Assembly (NCBI GenBank): GCA_934646845.1
Contig: CAKUEV010000028.1
Coordinates: forward strand, 1-14,237
Length of the DNA stretch: 14,237 nucleotides
From: an uncultured Slackia sp.
Lineage (GTDB): Bacteria > Actinomycetota > Coriobacteriia > Coriobacteriales > Eggerthellaceae
Reading direction: 5' to 3'
Shown here: in pieces, positions 8,601 through 14,237 of the stretch
Numbering within the stretch: the first letter of the stretch is position 1
How the letters are laid out: every line of letters begins with the position of its first letter
Program-made: the position numbers and the translations under genes
Notes under the pieces: generated by a model
What the model was told of the DNA's origin: nothing
The model's database searches: none
The model's input: only the letters and a program-made list of their open reading frames with translations

Positions 8601-10386
8601 CCATGTTGCCCGCGATGTCGGGGCGCACGGCATTCACGCCGGCGAGTTGCTCGAAAGCGCGCAGCACGGCGTCGTTGAGGAACGTGCCGCCCTGCACGAT
8701 AACCTTCGTGCCAACTTCTTTGGGGTCGCGAATTTTAATGACCTTGAACAGGGCGTTTTTAATAACGGAAATAGCCAGGCCCGCGGCGATATCGCCCACG
8801 GTGGCGCCTTCCTTCTGGGCTTGCTTCACGCGGGAGTTCATGAACACGGTGCAGCGGCTGCCCAGATCGACGGGGTTTTCAGCGGCGTTCGCGGTTTTCG
8901 CGAACTCGGTCACGTCGAGGTTCAGGCCCGCGGCGAAACTCTCGATGAAGCTGCCGCAGCCCGAAGAGCATGCCTCGTTGAGCATGATGTGGTCGATGAC
9001 GCCGTCTTTCACGCGCAGGCACTTCATGTCTTGGCCGCCGATGTCGAGAATGAACTCGACGCCCGGCAGCATTTCCTGCGCGCCGCGAAGGTGTGCGACG
9101 GTTTCGATTTCGCCGGAGTCGACGCGCAGCGCCTCGAGCAGCAGGCCTTCGCCGTAGCCGGTCACGGTCGCATGCCCGATGGTAACCTTTGGCTGGCCGT
9201 CGGCCGTGGTGGGCAGCGCGGCGTACATTTCGGCAATCGCGCGCTTGGCGGTGCCCAAAACGTCGCCCTTGTTGTTGGCGTAGAAGATCCACAAAAGGCT
9301 GCCGTCTTCGCCGATGAGGGCCGATTTGAACGTGGTGGAGCCGGCGTCGATGCCTAAGTAGGCCACGCCTTCATAGGCGGAAAGTTCGGCGCGCTTCACC
9401 TTTTCGGTCGCGTGGCGCGCTTCGAATTCGTCGAATTCGGCTTCGCTGGCGAACAACGGGGGCAGGCGCACGACTTCGCTGCCCTGAATGTCGCCCAGGC
9501 CGCGCAGGCGCTCAAGCACGTCGCCGAGCAGCTCGGGTGTGGCGGTTTTCTTGCCGCACAAAGCGGCGCCGCTCGCGACGAACAGGTGGGCGTTGTTCGG
9601 TCGAATGGCGTGCTCGTCGTCGAGGTTCAGCGTTTCACAGAAGCGTTTATCCAGTTCAGAGAGATACTGCAAAGGGCCGCCAAGCAAGGCGACGTTGCCG
9701 CGGATGGGGCGGCCGCACGCGAGGCCCGAAATGGTCTGCGTCACGACGGCCTGGAAAATGGAGGCCGCGATGTCTTCTTTGCGGGCGCCTTCGTTCAAAA
9801 GCGGCTGCACGTCGGTTTTGGCGAACACGCCGCAGCGGCTCGCGATGGGATAAATGGTGGTGTGGCTTTTTGCGAGCTCGTTCAGACCGCCCGCATCGGT
9901 GTCGAGCAGGGCCGCCATTTGGTCGATGAACGCGCCCGTGCCGCCGGCGCACGTGCCGTTCATGCGCTGCTCGATGCCGTTGTCGAAATAGATGATTTTC
10001 GCGTCTTCGCCGCCGAGCTCGATGACGACGTCGGTTTGCGGAATGAAGGTCTCAACGGCGGTTTTGCTCGCGATGACCTCTTGCACGAAGTCGATGCCGA
10101 GCCATTGCGCGAGCAGAAGGCCGCCCGAGCCGGTGATGGCGATGGTCATGGGCGTTGCCGGGTATTGCTCGGCTGCCTCGCCCACCACTTCCACGATGGT
10201 CGCGCGAATGTCGGCGTGGTGGCGGCGGTAGCACGAGTACAGAATCTCGTTGTTGTCATCGAGCACGGCCACCTTCACGGTGGTGGAGCCTACGTCGATG
10301 CCAATGTGGAGCGGCGCCTGGCCCGCGGCGCCCGCGGCAGCCTGCGCTTCGGCGACGATTGCCTGTTTGTCGTTGGTTTCAGCCAT
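5659..10386 (-). CDS. Fused 2-hydroxyacyl-CoA dehydratase activase / dehydratase-like protein (1575 aa)
   Basis: A very large cytoplasmic protein related to the 2-hydroxyglutaryl-CoA dehydratase system. Two BadF/BadG/BcrA/HgdC-type ATPase domains are in tandem (about 26-278 and 342-605), each opening with a phosphate-binding motif ([22 protein letters not shown]). Domain 1 has the family's [4Fe-4S] cysteines, C146 in [11 protein letters not shown] and C185 in SRCGVF; domain 2 has C473/C477 in [11 protein letters not shown] and C512 in SRCTVF. A four-cysteine cluster (C646, C649, C653, C678) leads into a DUF2229-type region (about 715-1035) with [12 protein letters not shown] and SFGCGLDAL. 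An Ala/Glu-rich linker (about 1036-1125, with CPAC at 1054-1057) joins an HgdB-like region (about 1138-1535) with NNDICYPS and [10 protein letters not shown]. In known systems the activase spends ATP to inject an electron into the dehydratase for radical dehydration of a 2-hydroxyacyl-CoA; the substrate here is unknown. The ATG at 10386 has GGGGA 5 bases upstream, next to the TetR stop codon. Such fused proteins exist in anaerobes, so the architecture is rare but not unique. Confidence 0.93.
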   Translation of the reverse strand: MAETNDKQAIVAEAQAAAGAAGQAPLHIGIDVGSTTVKVAVLDDNNEILYSCYRRHHADIRATIVEVVGEAAEQYPATPMTIAITGSGGLLLAQWLGIDFVQEVIASKTAVETFIPQTDVVIELGGEDAKIIYFDNGIEQRMNGTCAGGTGAFIDQMAALLDTDAGGLNELAKSHTTIYPIASRCGVFAKTDVQPLLNEGARKEDIAASIFQAVVTQTISGLACGRPIRGNVALLGGPLQYLSELDKRFCETLNLDDEHAIRPNNAHLFVASGAALCGKKTATPELLGDVLERLRGLGDIQGSEVVRLPPLFASEAEFDEFEARHATEKVKRAELSAYEGVAYLGIDAGSTTFKSALIGEDGSLLWIFYANNKGDVLGTAKRAIAEMYAALPTTADGQPKVTIGHATVTGYGEGLLLEALRVDSGEIETVAHLRGAQEMLPGVEFILDIGGQDMKCLRVKDGVIDHIMLNEACSSGCGSFIESFAAGLNLDVTEFAKTANAAENPVDLGSRCTVFMNSRVKQAQKEGATVGDIAAGLAISVIKNALFKVIKIRDPKEVGTKVIVQGGTFLNDAVLRAFEQLAGVNAVRPDIAGNMGAYGAALLARDRYQAAMRAAERAGQATDVHTAMLGAAALEALAPTHKTVRCKACANHCLLTVNDFGKDEVTGKHRRFITGNRCEKGAGVLNEKNDVPNLYEYKSHRLFDYEPLAAKDAPRGTVGIPRALSMYENYPFWFTFFTKLGWRVVLSDPSTKKTYEAGIESMPSESVCYPAKLSHGHIMNLLEKHPDFIWFPCSKWERQEDETAGNHFNCPIVASYAEALRLNIDELRDSETKFLNPWLPYDKKDHLKKRLMVELVQAHPKLMGEGVAAPTQAEIDAAVDAAWAEDEAFKRDIREKGAETLLWMEKTGTHGIVLAGRPYHNDPEINHAIPELLTSFGLAVLTEDSIAHLGTLERPIRLVDQWMYHTRLYAAAKVAAERRDLDLIQLNSFGCGLDALTTDQVQEILESAGKIYTVLKIDEVSNLGAARIRVRSLLAALKDQADEEADAEAAKQECPACSLDVKELLAEAETRVAAAEAAGSSKQPAGSADAAAIEAVAQAIEPPSTFSEKAAPEARERFKQREATSTEFERVQFTEEMKEAGYTILAPQMAPYHFELLVPIFKRFGYNVDLLPSVDHGAVDAGLKYVNNDICYPSILVTGQIMEAVTSGRYDTDKLAVLITQTGGGCRATNYISLIRKALKAAGLGHIPVIALSFKDLGEVNPGFKITPKMLLQAVYALCYGDLLMMTLYRTRPYEIESGAANHLFDHWMAECKAQLARGVKRSEFKRTVKQIVEDFDTLPLQGEGTKPRVGVVGEILVKFHPTANNQIVDVIEREGCEAVVPGLIEFFLFGIAGGIFQKDPLGRSAKGALGGKIGLSAIAKFRKPVNDALAASTRFNPPANIYELAEYASEILSLCNSMGEGWLLTAEMVELIVSGAPNVVCTQPFACLPNHVVGKAVIKELRRRYPESNIVAVDYDPGASEVNQLNRIKLMISVAKANLEEKEEAARAERNANLTKPADEEVVGSLEVEEEKLN

Positions 10387-10398
10387 GTTGGTCCCCTT

Positions 10399-11241
10399 TT
10401 ACATTTTGATGGATTCGCCCGGCTTGATGAACAGCAGGCGCATCGAGATAAGTGCCATTTCTTCGGAGGTCTCGGTCATTCCTGAATCGATCCATTCGCT
10501 GATTACGCCCAGGTAGGCGCCGGAATAAAACGAGATGTAATAGCGCGTGAACGCGGAAGGGTCGTTTTGGTAGCGCTCGTGCAGAAGCGAGCGTACGAAG
10601 CGCCCGCACACGGCCTCGCGAAGCCGCATGCCGAAACGGGCGTCGCCGCCGGGGCCAAGCATTGCGTGCAGGAAGGGGCCCTCTTCGCGCAGGTAGTCGT
10701 AGAGTTCCACGAGCATGGGAAGCGGGCGGTGGGTAAGGCTGCATGCGGCGATTTCGCGCAGCTTGACGTTTTGGAACTTCGCGAGCACTCCGCCGAGGCC
10801 TTCGATGACCTCGTCTTCGAAGGAAGCGAGCAAGCTTTCCTTGTCGCGGAAGTGGTTGTAGAACGTGCCGCGGTTCAGGCCTGCGCTCGTGCATAGGTCG
10901 CCGACCGAGAAGCCGTCGATGCCGCGCTCTTCGACGAGCGCGATGAAGGCTTCGCGCAGCGCGGCGCGGGAGCGAGCGATGCGTGGGTCGAGCTCAGGCG
11001 TGGTGGGCGCGGAAGTGGCAGAAGCGGAAGTGGCAGTTGTGGGTGACGCGGGCGCAGCAGCGGTTGCGGCGACGGTTGCGTCGATCGCCGTTGCGGGTGT
11101 CGCGGTTCCAGCGGCGGTTGCCGAGTCCGAGCCGCGCGTTGTTGCTGCGGTCGCGCCCGTAGTCGCGGCTGAGTCGAAGCTCGGAGCGGCGGGCGCCGCG
11201 GGCGCCATAGGTGTTTCGATGGCGGTATTCGATGCCGTCAA
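10399..11241 (-). CDS. TetR-family repressor with Ala/Thr-rich N-terminal extension, TTG start
   Basis: A 280-residue TetR-type regulator. Residues 1-82 are low-complexity Ala/Thr/Pro/Ser, unlike normal TetR proteins of about 190-220 residues. The DNA-binding domain (about 85-135) contains the helix-turn-helix VGDLCTSAGLNRGTFYNHF and continues DKESLLASFED; the C-terminal half is the helical ligand and dimerisation domain. The TTG at 11241 is chosen because AAGGGGG lies 4 bases upstream; the next in-frame ATG (codon 12, at 11208) has no visible ribosome binding site, so a shorter product is possible but less supported. The gene is co-transcribed with the dehydratase/activase fusion, whose ATG lies 12 bases after this stop and whose ribosome binding site abuts it. 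A palindrome over its own promoter suggests autorepression. The ligand is unknown; an acyl-CoA or fatty acid is a guess from the neighbour. Confidence 0.9.
   Translation of the reverse strand: MTASNTAIETPMAPAAPAAPSFDSAATTGATAATTRGSDSATAAGTATPATAIDATVAATAAAPASPTTATSASATSAPTTPELDPRIARSRAALREAFIALVEERGIDGFSVGDLCTSAGLNRGTFYNHFRDKESLLASFEDEVIEGLGGVLAKFQNVKLREIAACSLTHRPLPMLVELYDYLREEGPFLHAMLGPGGDARFGMRLREAVCGRFVRSLLHERYQNDPSAFTRYYISFYSGAYLGVISEWIDSGMTETSEEMALISMRLLFIKPGESIKM
11009..11035 (-). repeat. Short tandem repeat inside the TetR N-terminal tail
   Basis: On the plus strand GCGGAAGTGGCA occurs at 11009-11020 and again at 11024-11035, a 15-bp period that keeps the reading frame and encodes alternating Ser/Ala/Thr. 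It suggests the low-complexity tail grew partly by in-frame duplication. Confidence 0.6.
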
Positions 11242-11269
11242 ATGTCCCCCTTGGGTTCAATCATCTGGT

Positions 11270-11311
11270 CTATTAAACAGGTTGATTATTATTCAACACG
11301 TTGTTCAATAG
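11270..11311. promoter_or_regulatory. Probable TetR operator over the transcription start
   Basis: Two overlapping palindromic signals are present. An imperfect 19-bp palindrome ATTCAACACGTTGTTCAAT (11291-11309) has arms matching at 7 of 8 positions around a 3-base centre. A wider inverted repeat has 10-base arms CTATTAAACA (11270-11279) and TGTTCAATAG (11302-11311) with one mismatch, and GTTGA/TCAAC (11281-11285/11293-11297) lies inside. They sit immediately downstream of the -10 box, the usual place for an autorepressing TetR operator. Confidence 0.65.
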
Positions 11312-11314
11312 TTC

Positions 11315-11343
11315 ATTATACGGCTCGAAAACACACACGGCAA
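11315..11343 (-). promoter_or_regulatory. Sigma-70-type promoter of the TetR-dehydratase operon
   Basis: On the minus strand -35 TTGCCG (plus 11338-11343) and a perfect -10 TATAAT (plus 11315-11320) are separated by exactly 17 bp. The transcription start is expected near 11308, giving a leader of roughly 66 bases before the TTG start codon. Confidence 0.75.
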
Positions 11344-11423
11344 CAAACTATGGAGGGCTTGTTGTCGATTTGACAATTGGGGTTTTGGAACGTTGGTCTA
11401 GCGGCAGGGCGCCTGGAATGCCG
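11344..11423. other. Spacer between the TetR promoter and the 19-bp repeat array
   Basis: No gene is seen. A perfect TTGACA occurs at 11370-11375 (+) within the small inverted repeat TTGTC-GATTT-GACAA (11362-11376), but no matching -10 box follows at 16-19 bp. The stretch near 11391-11423 has a superficial tRNA-like look that does not fold as a tRNA. Confidence 0.4.
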
Positions 11424-11505
11424 TCTAATAAATCTAACGAATGCTGAAAAAGCTAACTGACACTAAAAAAGCTAACGCAAGCTAAAAAAGCTAACTGGTG
11501 CTAAC
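11424..11505 (+). repeat. Four tandem 19-bp repeats forming a phased CTAA array upstream of the ATPase gene
   Basis: Units begin at 11424, 11443, 11462 and 11481, exactly 19 bp apart, followed by a partial fifth unit (GCTAAC) at 11500. The consensus is GCTAAAAAAGCTAAC plus four variable bases. Each unit holds two CTAA cores, so CTAA (once CTGA) recurs at 11425, 11434, 11444, 11453, 11463, 11472, 11482, 11491 and 11501, with spacings alternating 9 and 10. Units 2-4 carry A-tracts of 5-6 bases at 19-bp spacing. This regularity points to a multi-site protein-binding array (iteron-like or activator sites) beside the promoter of the following ATPase gene. Spacers are far too short for CRISPR. Confidence 0.88.
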
Positions 11506-11517
11506 CAAAATGAAAAA

Positions 11518-11526
11518 TGCTATGCT
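11518..11526 (+). promoter_or_regulatory. Possible extended -10 element for the ATPase gene
   Basis: TGC followed by TATGCT forms an extended -10-like element, with no recognisable -35 at the right distance; instead the last CTAAC copy (11501-11505) lies there. The start would be near 11533, about 26 bases before the ATG at 11559. A weak core promoter behind a repeat array would fit activator dependence. Speculative. Confidence 0.3.
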
Positions 11527-11558
11527 GTGACGAAAGAAAGCCGTTGATAGGGGCAGGC

Positions 11559-12677
11559 ATGACAAAAGATTTCGTTAATCCGTTTACTCCGGTAGTTGGC
11601 AAGGTTCCCCTGCATATAGCTGGACGCGAAGAAATCATTGCCGATGTCGAGGGCGCTCTTGCTGGTGCGGGCAACGATCCGGCAATCATCAGCCTTTTGG
11701 TCGGTCCGCGTGGAATGGGTAAAACGGCCCTTCTGTCTCATTTCGCTGATACGGCCGAGTCGTCTGGTTGGGTCACTGCCCGTGTGACGTGCGTTGCGGG
11801 AATGCTCGAAGACATCCTTATTAGAACGCAGCGAGCAACGCGACATCTGGTCGATATTGAGCCTGCCCGCAAAATCAAAGGCGCGGGGATTGCCGATCTC
11901 GTTTCATTCGAATTAGAGGATACGCCTCGTGAGCTATCGAATTGGCGTTCAAGAATGGACGATATTCTGGATGCTTTGGCCGAATGCGATACCGGTTTGC
12001 TGGTGACTATCGATGAGGTCAATCCGAACATCGATGAGATGGCGACACTTGTCGCGGCTTTTCAGCATTTTCTCGACGAAGGGAAAAAGGTCGCTCTTAT
12101 TATGGCGGGTCTTCCATATGCGGTCACGTCGTTGCTTTCGGGTAAATCGACTTCGTTTTTGCGAAGGGCTGCACGGTATGAGCTTCAGGCGCTGAACGAC
12201 TATGAAGTTGAAGAGGCCTTGATGAGAACGATGCGAGACGGCGGCAAAGTCTTTGAGCCCGATGCGCTCGAAGCTGCCGTCGACGCCGTCAAGGGCTTCC
12301 CCTTCATGCTTCAGCTTGTGGGTTATCGCGTGTGGCGCATGGCTGGCGATTCGGATTCCGTTGATGTCTCGATTGTTAACGCCGCGGCGAACGTGGCTCG
12401 TAAGGAATTGGACCAAAGGGTATACGAAGCGGTTTGGTTTGAGCTGAGCGAAGCCGACAAATCTTTTCTTTTTGCCATGACGGAAGATTCTGCGATAACG
12501 AGGCAAGCGGATTTGACGGGAAGGCTCAATAAGCCGAGTGGGCATGTTTCAAGATATAAAAAGCGCTTGATGCAGCAAGGGATTATTCAGGAACGTTCAA
12601 AAGGCTTGCTGGAGTTTTGCCTGCCTGGATTCAGGGAATACTTTCAGGAGCGCATTGCGGAAGAAAGAGATCTGTAG
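11559..12677 (+). CDS. AAA-family (Orc1/Cdc6-like or STAND-like) ATPase with C-terminal winged helix
   Basis: A 372-residue predicted cytoplasmic ATPase. The N-terminus FVNPFTPVVGKVP then HIAGREEIIADVE resembles the segment before the P-loop in Orc1/Cdc6-like AAA proteins. Walker A is GPRGMGKT (49-56), Walker B is LLVTIDEV with D152/E153, and VALIMAGLP (178-186) fits the sensor-1 strand. A helical lid region (about 205-260) with FPFMLQLVGYRVWRMAG follows. Residues about 297-365 form a winged helix (ITRQADLTGRLNKPSGHVSR, then KKRLMQQGIIQ), suggesting DNA binding. The ATG at 11559 has AGGGG 5 bases upstream; an in-frame ATG at 11517 lacks one and would overlap the proposed -10. It sits directly downstream of the 19-bp array, whose repeats it or a regulator could bind. 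The function is not known. A replication, regulatory or defence-related role are all possible, and no partner effector gene is next to it. Confidence 0.85.
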   Translation: MTKDFVNPFTPVVGKVPLHIAGREEIIADVEGALAGAGNDPAIISLLVGPRGMGKTALLSHFADTAESSGWVTARVTCVAGMLEDILIRTQRATRHLVDIEPARKIKGAGIADLVSFELEDTPRELSNWRSRMDDILDALAECDTGLLVTIDEVNPNIDEMATLVAAFQHFLDEGKKVALIMAGLPYAVTSLLSGKSTSFLRRAARYELQALNDYEVEEALMRTMRDGGKVFEPDALEAAVDAVKGFPFMLQLVGYRVWRMAGDSDSVDVSIVNAAANVARKELDQRVYEAVWFELSEADKSFLFAMTEDSAITRQADLTGRLNKPSGHVSRYKKRLMQQGIIQERSKGLLEFCLPGFREYFQERIAEERDL

Positions 12678-12843
12678 AAAGCGTTGTCTGGTCAAGGTCG
12701 GTTAGCATGTGCTTGCCGCCGATCTGCACGATGCAATCTGTCCATTCCAAGGGACACGCGTTGCCTGGAGTTCTGCATACAATGGCATATCGAAGTTTGC
12801 TGGGTTCGCGTATTCAGCGGACGATATGAGCGTTTTCGACATT

Positions 12844-12918
12844 ACGGCATGTCATAGTAGCCGTGGTTCGAGTGTTCAGCATTGGCAACGACAGCTACGG
12901 CGCAAGCTCGGCTGCCGT
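12844..12918 (+). repeat. Pair of ACGGC...GCCGT inverted repeats before the serpin gene
   Basis: ACGGC (12844-12848) pairs with GCCGT (12860-12864) across 11 bases, and ACGGC (12897-12901) pairs with GCCGT (12914-12918) across 12 bases. In the second, AGC/GCT inside the loop extends the stem with a 3-base bulge. Same arms twice within 75 bp suggests operator sites or leader hairpins; chance is not excluded in GC-rich DNA. Confidence 0.4.
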
Positions 12919-12930
12919 GTTGGCGCATCG

Positions 12931-12937
12931 AAAGGAG
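12931..12937 (+). promoter_or_regulatory. Ribosome binding site deciding the serpin start
   Basis: AAAGGAG lies 6 bases before the ATG at 12944. The frame is open upstream with an ATG at 12863, but that start would place this strong site and the paired inverted repeats inside the coding region. Confidence 0.75.
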
Positions 12938-12943
12938 TTTCTA

Positions 12944-14113
12944 ATGAAAGGCGATATGGGCCAGGAAAACAGGCAGGCGCCGGGTATCAACGTCGATCAT
13001 GTCATGAGTGATTCGCGTGAGCCGGGGCTTATGTCCATTGCGGCGCGCGTGCTCAAGGATGGCTGCACCGACATGGGGAGCTTTGTTGTGTCGCCCGCAT
13101 GTCTTTATGCCGCGATTGAAACGCTGGCCAGGGGTGCTAAGGGCGAAACGTTTAAAGAGCTCGAATCGGTCCTTGGCGGTGCGGGGGCACGTCGTGATGC
13201 CTGTTCCCTTCTGTTCGCGAAAGACTCCGAACAAAGCGCGAGCGATTACCGCCTTTCCATTGCGACATCGCTATGGGCGAACAAGTTCACCTCTTCCCTG
13301 CGGCGAAGCTTTGGCCCCACAATAGCGGATTTACACGGCAAGACGGCAGAGGTCGATTTTGAATCGTCCGAAGCCAAAACCCTCATGTCATCATGGTTGG
13401 GCAAGAACACGGGCGGTAAGTTCACCTCTGCGCCCGAGATGGATGCCGATACCGTTTTTGCCATCATAAGTGCGCTCTATTTCAAAGACAGCTGGGTCGA
13501 CCCCTTGGACGATGAAGATGTCGAAGTGGTTTTCCGTGCGCCCGAGCCCCAGCCCGACGTCGCAATGATGGGCGGATTTGGTTCGTGTGGGCACTTGCTT
13601 AGCACGCGCGAGGCGATTGCAGTTTCTTGGCCCATGCAATCTGGTGCTGTCGCTGTGTTCGCTATGTCCAACGACGGTGCGACGCTCGACGATTTCGTGC
13701 AGAGTGGGGTGGCTTGGGATGCTATTTCGCGTTGTCACATGCGCGTGGGAACCACCCATCCCAAGGGCGGCATTGAGCTCTTCGTGCCGCAGTTCGAGCT
13801 GCGCTCCGACGATCGCGACCTTGGGGGCATGCTTCGTTCTCTGGGGATCGAGAACGCATTTTCTCCAAGAGCCGATTTCGGGAACATAACCGAAGCGGAT
13901 GCTATGGTGAGCAAGGTCGTTCAGAACACCATGCTCAAGCTCGACCCAAACGGAGTGGAAGGCGCGGCATATACCATCTTTGTTGTGCCGGCGGGTTGCG
14001 CGCCCGAGCCTATGCCGGAACCCGTGAGGGTTGTTTTCGATCGCCCGTTCGCGTTCGCCGTTTTCTCGCATTCCGGCGCGCCGTTGTTTGTTGGGGCGTA
14101 TACGGGCGCCTAA
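12944..14113 (+). CDS. Serpin-family protein (serine protease inhibitor fold), no signal peptide
   Basis: A 389-residue protein of normal serpin length. Family hallmarks run through it: VSPACLYAAIETLARGAKG near 49-67 (helix hB/hC region), ATSLWAN (107-113), NTGGKFTSAPEMDADT then ISALYFKDSW (155-184), SRADF-like SPRADFGNIT (307-316), and the C-terminal DRPFAFAVFSHSGAPLFVG (366-384). The reactive centre loop follows the hinge NGVEGAAYT (336-344); if aligned to alpha-1-antitrypsin, P14 is Val, P12 Gly, P9 Tyr, and P1 falls near G351/C352. The stretch from hinge to DRPF is about six residues longer than in antitrypsin and proline-rich (APEPMPEP). Inhibitory serpins usually have small residues at P12-P9, so activity is plausible but not certain. 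No signal peptide or TM is seen, which suggests an intracellular site unless export is non-classical. It is flanked by an ATPase gene and an insertion sequence, an accessory setting. The target protease is unknown. Confidence 0.92.
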   Translation: MKGDMGQENRQAPGINVDHVMSDSREPGLMSIAARVLKDGCTDMGSFVVSPACLYAAIETLARGAKGETFKELESVLGGAGARRDACSLLFAKDSEQSASDYRLSIATSLWANKFTSSLRRSFGPTIADLHGKTAEVDFESSEAKTLMSSWLGKNTGGKFTSAPEMDADTVFAIISALYFKDSWVDPLDDEDVEVVFRAPEPQPDVAMMGGFGSCGHLLSTREAIAVSWPMQSGAVAVFAMSNDGATLDDFVQSGVAWDAISRCHMRVGTTHPKGGIELFVPQFELRSDDRDLGGMLRSLGIENAFSPRADFGNITEADAMVSKVVQNTMLKLDPNGVEGAAYTIFVVPAGCAPEPMPEPVRVVFDRPFAFAVFSHSGAPLFVGAYTGA

Positions 14114-14187
14114 TGAATAGAGTGGTCGCGAGTCGAGTTTTGACCAGGTGTTGCGACATCGGGGGGTGCGCCCCATTTACTGGAGAC

Positions 14188-14209
14188 GCTAGGCGGCCAG
14201 GCCTAGCGA
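14188..14209. repeat. Perfect 8-bp inverted repeat inside the transposase end
   Basis: CGCTAGGC (14188-14195) and GCCTAGCG (14202-14209) are separated by GGCCAG. The repeat spans the last codons and stop of the transposase. There is no T-run on either side, so it is not a standard terminator. Confidence 0.5.
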
Positions 14210-14237
14210 TTTCCTGTATTGGCTGGGGCTCATCCAT
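14189..14237 (-). CDS. IS3-family transposase (OrfB/InsF-like), last 15 residues
   Basis: Read on the minus strand from 14236, the frame gives WMSPSQYRKSLGLAA and a TAG stop at 14191-14189. The pattern SPxxYR followed by a short Ala-ending tail is the typical C-terminus of IS3-family DDE transposases (SPVQYR-type ends). Everything upstream, including the DDE catalytic residues, lies beyond the window, so intactness cannot be judged. A different minus-strand frame starts with ATG at 14237 but has no recognisable content. Confidence 0.65.
   Translation of the reverse strand, partial: WMSPSQYRKSLGLAA

Larger units (their letters stand above)
12678..12943. other. Intergenic region upstream of the serpin gene
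   Basis: This 266-bp stretch has no supportable gene. It holds two ACGGC/GCCGT inverted repeats (12844-12864 and 12897-12918). TCGACA at 12836-12841 resembles a -35 box but lacks a good -10 at 17 bp. No intrinsic terminator for the ATPase gene is evident. A minus-strand frame is open from about 12821 down to 12640 but has no plausible start. Confidence 0.5.
14160..14237 (-). mobile_element. IS3-family insertion sequence, right end only (continues past window)
   Basis: The transposase C-terminus ends at 14189 and is followed, within 25 bases, by a terminal sequence TGCGCCCCATTTACTGGA (14167-14184) that resembles the ends of IS150-group IS3 elements. The exact outer boundary cannot be fixed without the other end; it should lie between about 14150 and 14167. 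The element begins about 50 bases after the serpin stop. Confidence 0.6.

Noticed and set aside
11370..11375. Perfect TTGACA (-35) on the plus strand
   Set aside because: No -10-like hexamer occurs 16-19 bp downstream; the site falls in a small inverted repeat instead.
11391..11425. tRNA-like stretch (GGTCTAGCGGCAGGGC followed by CTGGAA)
   Set aside because: It resembles a D-arm and anticodon loop at a glance, but there is no paired acceptor stem, no valid 5-bp anticodon stem and no T-arm GGTTCGA nearby.
11424..11505. CRISPR array
   Set aside because: The unit is 19 bp in total with only about 4 variable bases, so there are no spacers, and no cas genes are present.
12640..12821. Minus-strand open frame between the ATPase and serpin genes
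   Set aside because: About 60 codons without a plausible start codon near its beginning, partly overlapping the ATPase gene; the translation matched nothing I recognise.
12863..12943. Upstream in-frame start for the serpin
   Set aside because: It would add 27 residues with no signal peptide character and would bury the strong AAAGGAG ribosome binding site inside the gene.

Overview
The window has about 58% GC and reads as chromosomal DNA of an actinobacterium of the class Coriobacteriia, most likely an Eggerthellaceae gut anaerobe. This is inferred from the very large fused 2-hydroxyacyl-CoA dehydratase/activase, the OmpR-type two-component pairs, GC-rich codon use and strong AGGAG-type ribosome binding sites. 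No single gene fixes the genus.

Layout: (1) Positions 1-928 (+) hold the 3' end of a sensor histidine kinase gene that overlaps a complete OmpR-type response regulator gene. (2) Positions 949-3233 (-) hold a second two-component system, regulator first and then a two-TM kinase, converging on the first system with only 20 bp between stop codons. (3) Diverging from that regulator, 3419-5410 (+) encodes a secreted three-part protein: an FGE/SUMF-like fold lacking one active-site cysteine, a fibronectin-III-like module and a serine esterase domain. (4) Positions 5411-5658 form a convergent intergenic region with one (+) and two tandem (-) hairpin terminators. (5) Positions 5659-11241 (-) are a two-gene operon: a TetR repressor with a long Ala/Thr-rich N-terminal tail, then a 1575-residue fusion of two BadF/HgdC-type ATPase activase domains, a DUF2229-type region and an HgdB-like dehydratase region. 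A consensus promoter with a palindromic operator over the expected transcription start precedes it. (6) Positions 11424-11505 carry a four-unit 19-bp tandem repeat in which a CTAA motif recurs every 9 or 10 bp for nine copies. It lies just upstream of an AAA/Orc1-like ATPase gene with a C-terminal winged helix (11559-12677, +). (7) A serpin without a signal peptide follows (12944-14113, +). (8) The right edge enters an IS3-family insertion sequence; only the transposase C-terminus and the probable terminal repeat are visible (about 14160-14237, -).

How the parts may work together (inference): the second two-component system probably senses an envelope or extracellular condition and may control the divergent secreted esterase. 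The TetR protein very likely represses its own operon and so sets the level of the dehydratase-like fusion, plausibly in response to an acyl-CoA or related ligand. The ATPase, its repeat array, the serpin and the insertion sequence make up an accessory-looking right half. The most unusual DNA signal is the phased repeat array in front of the ATPase.
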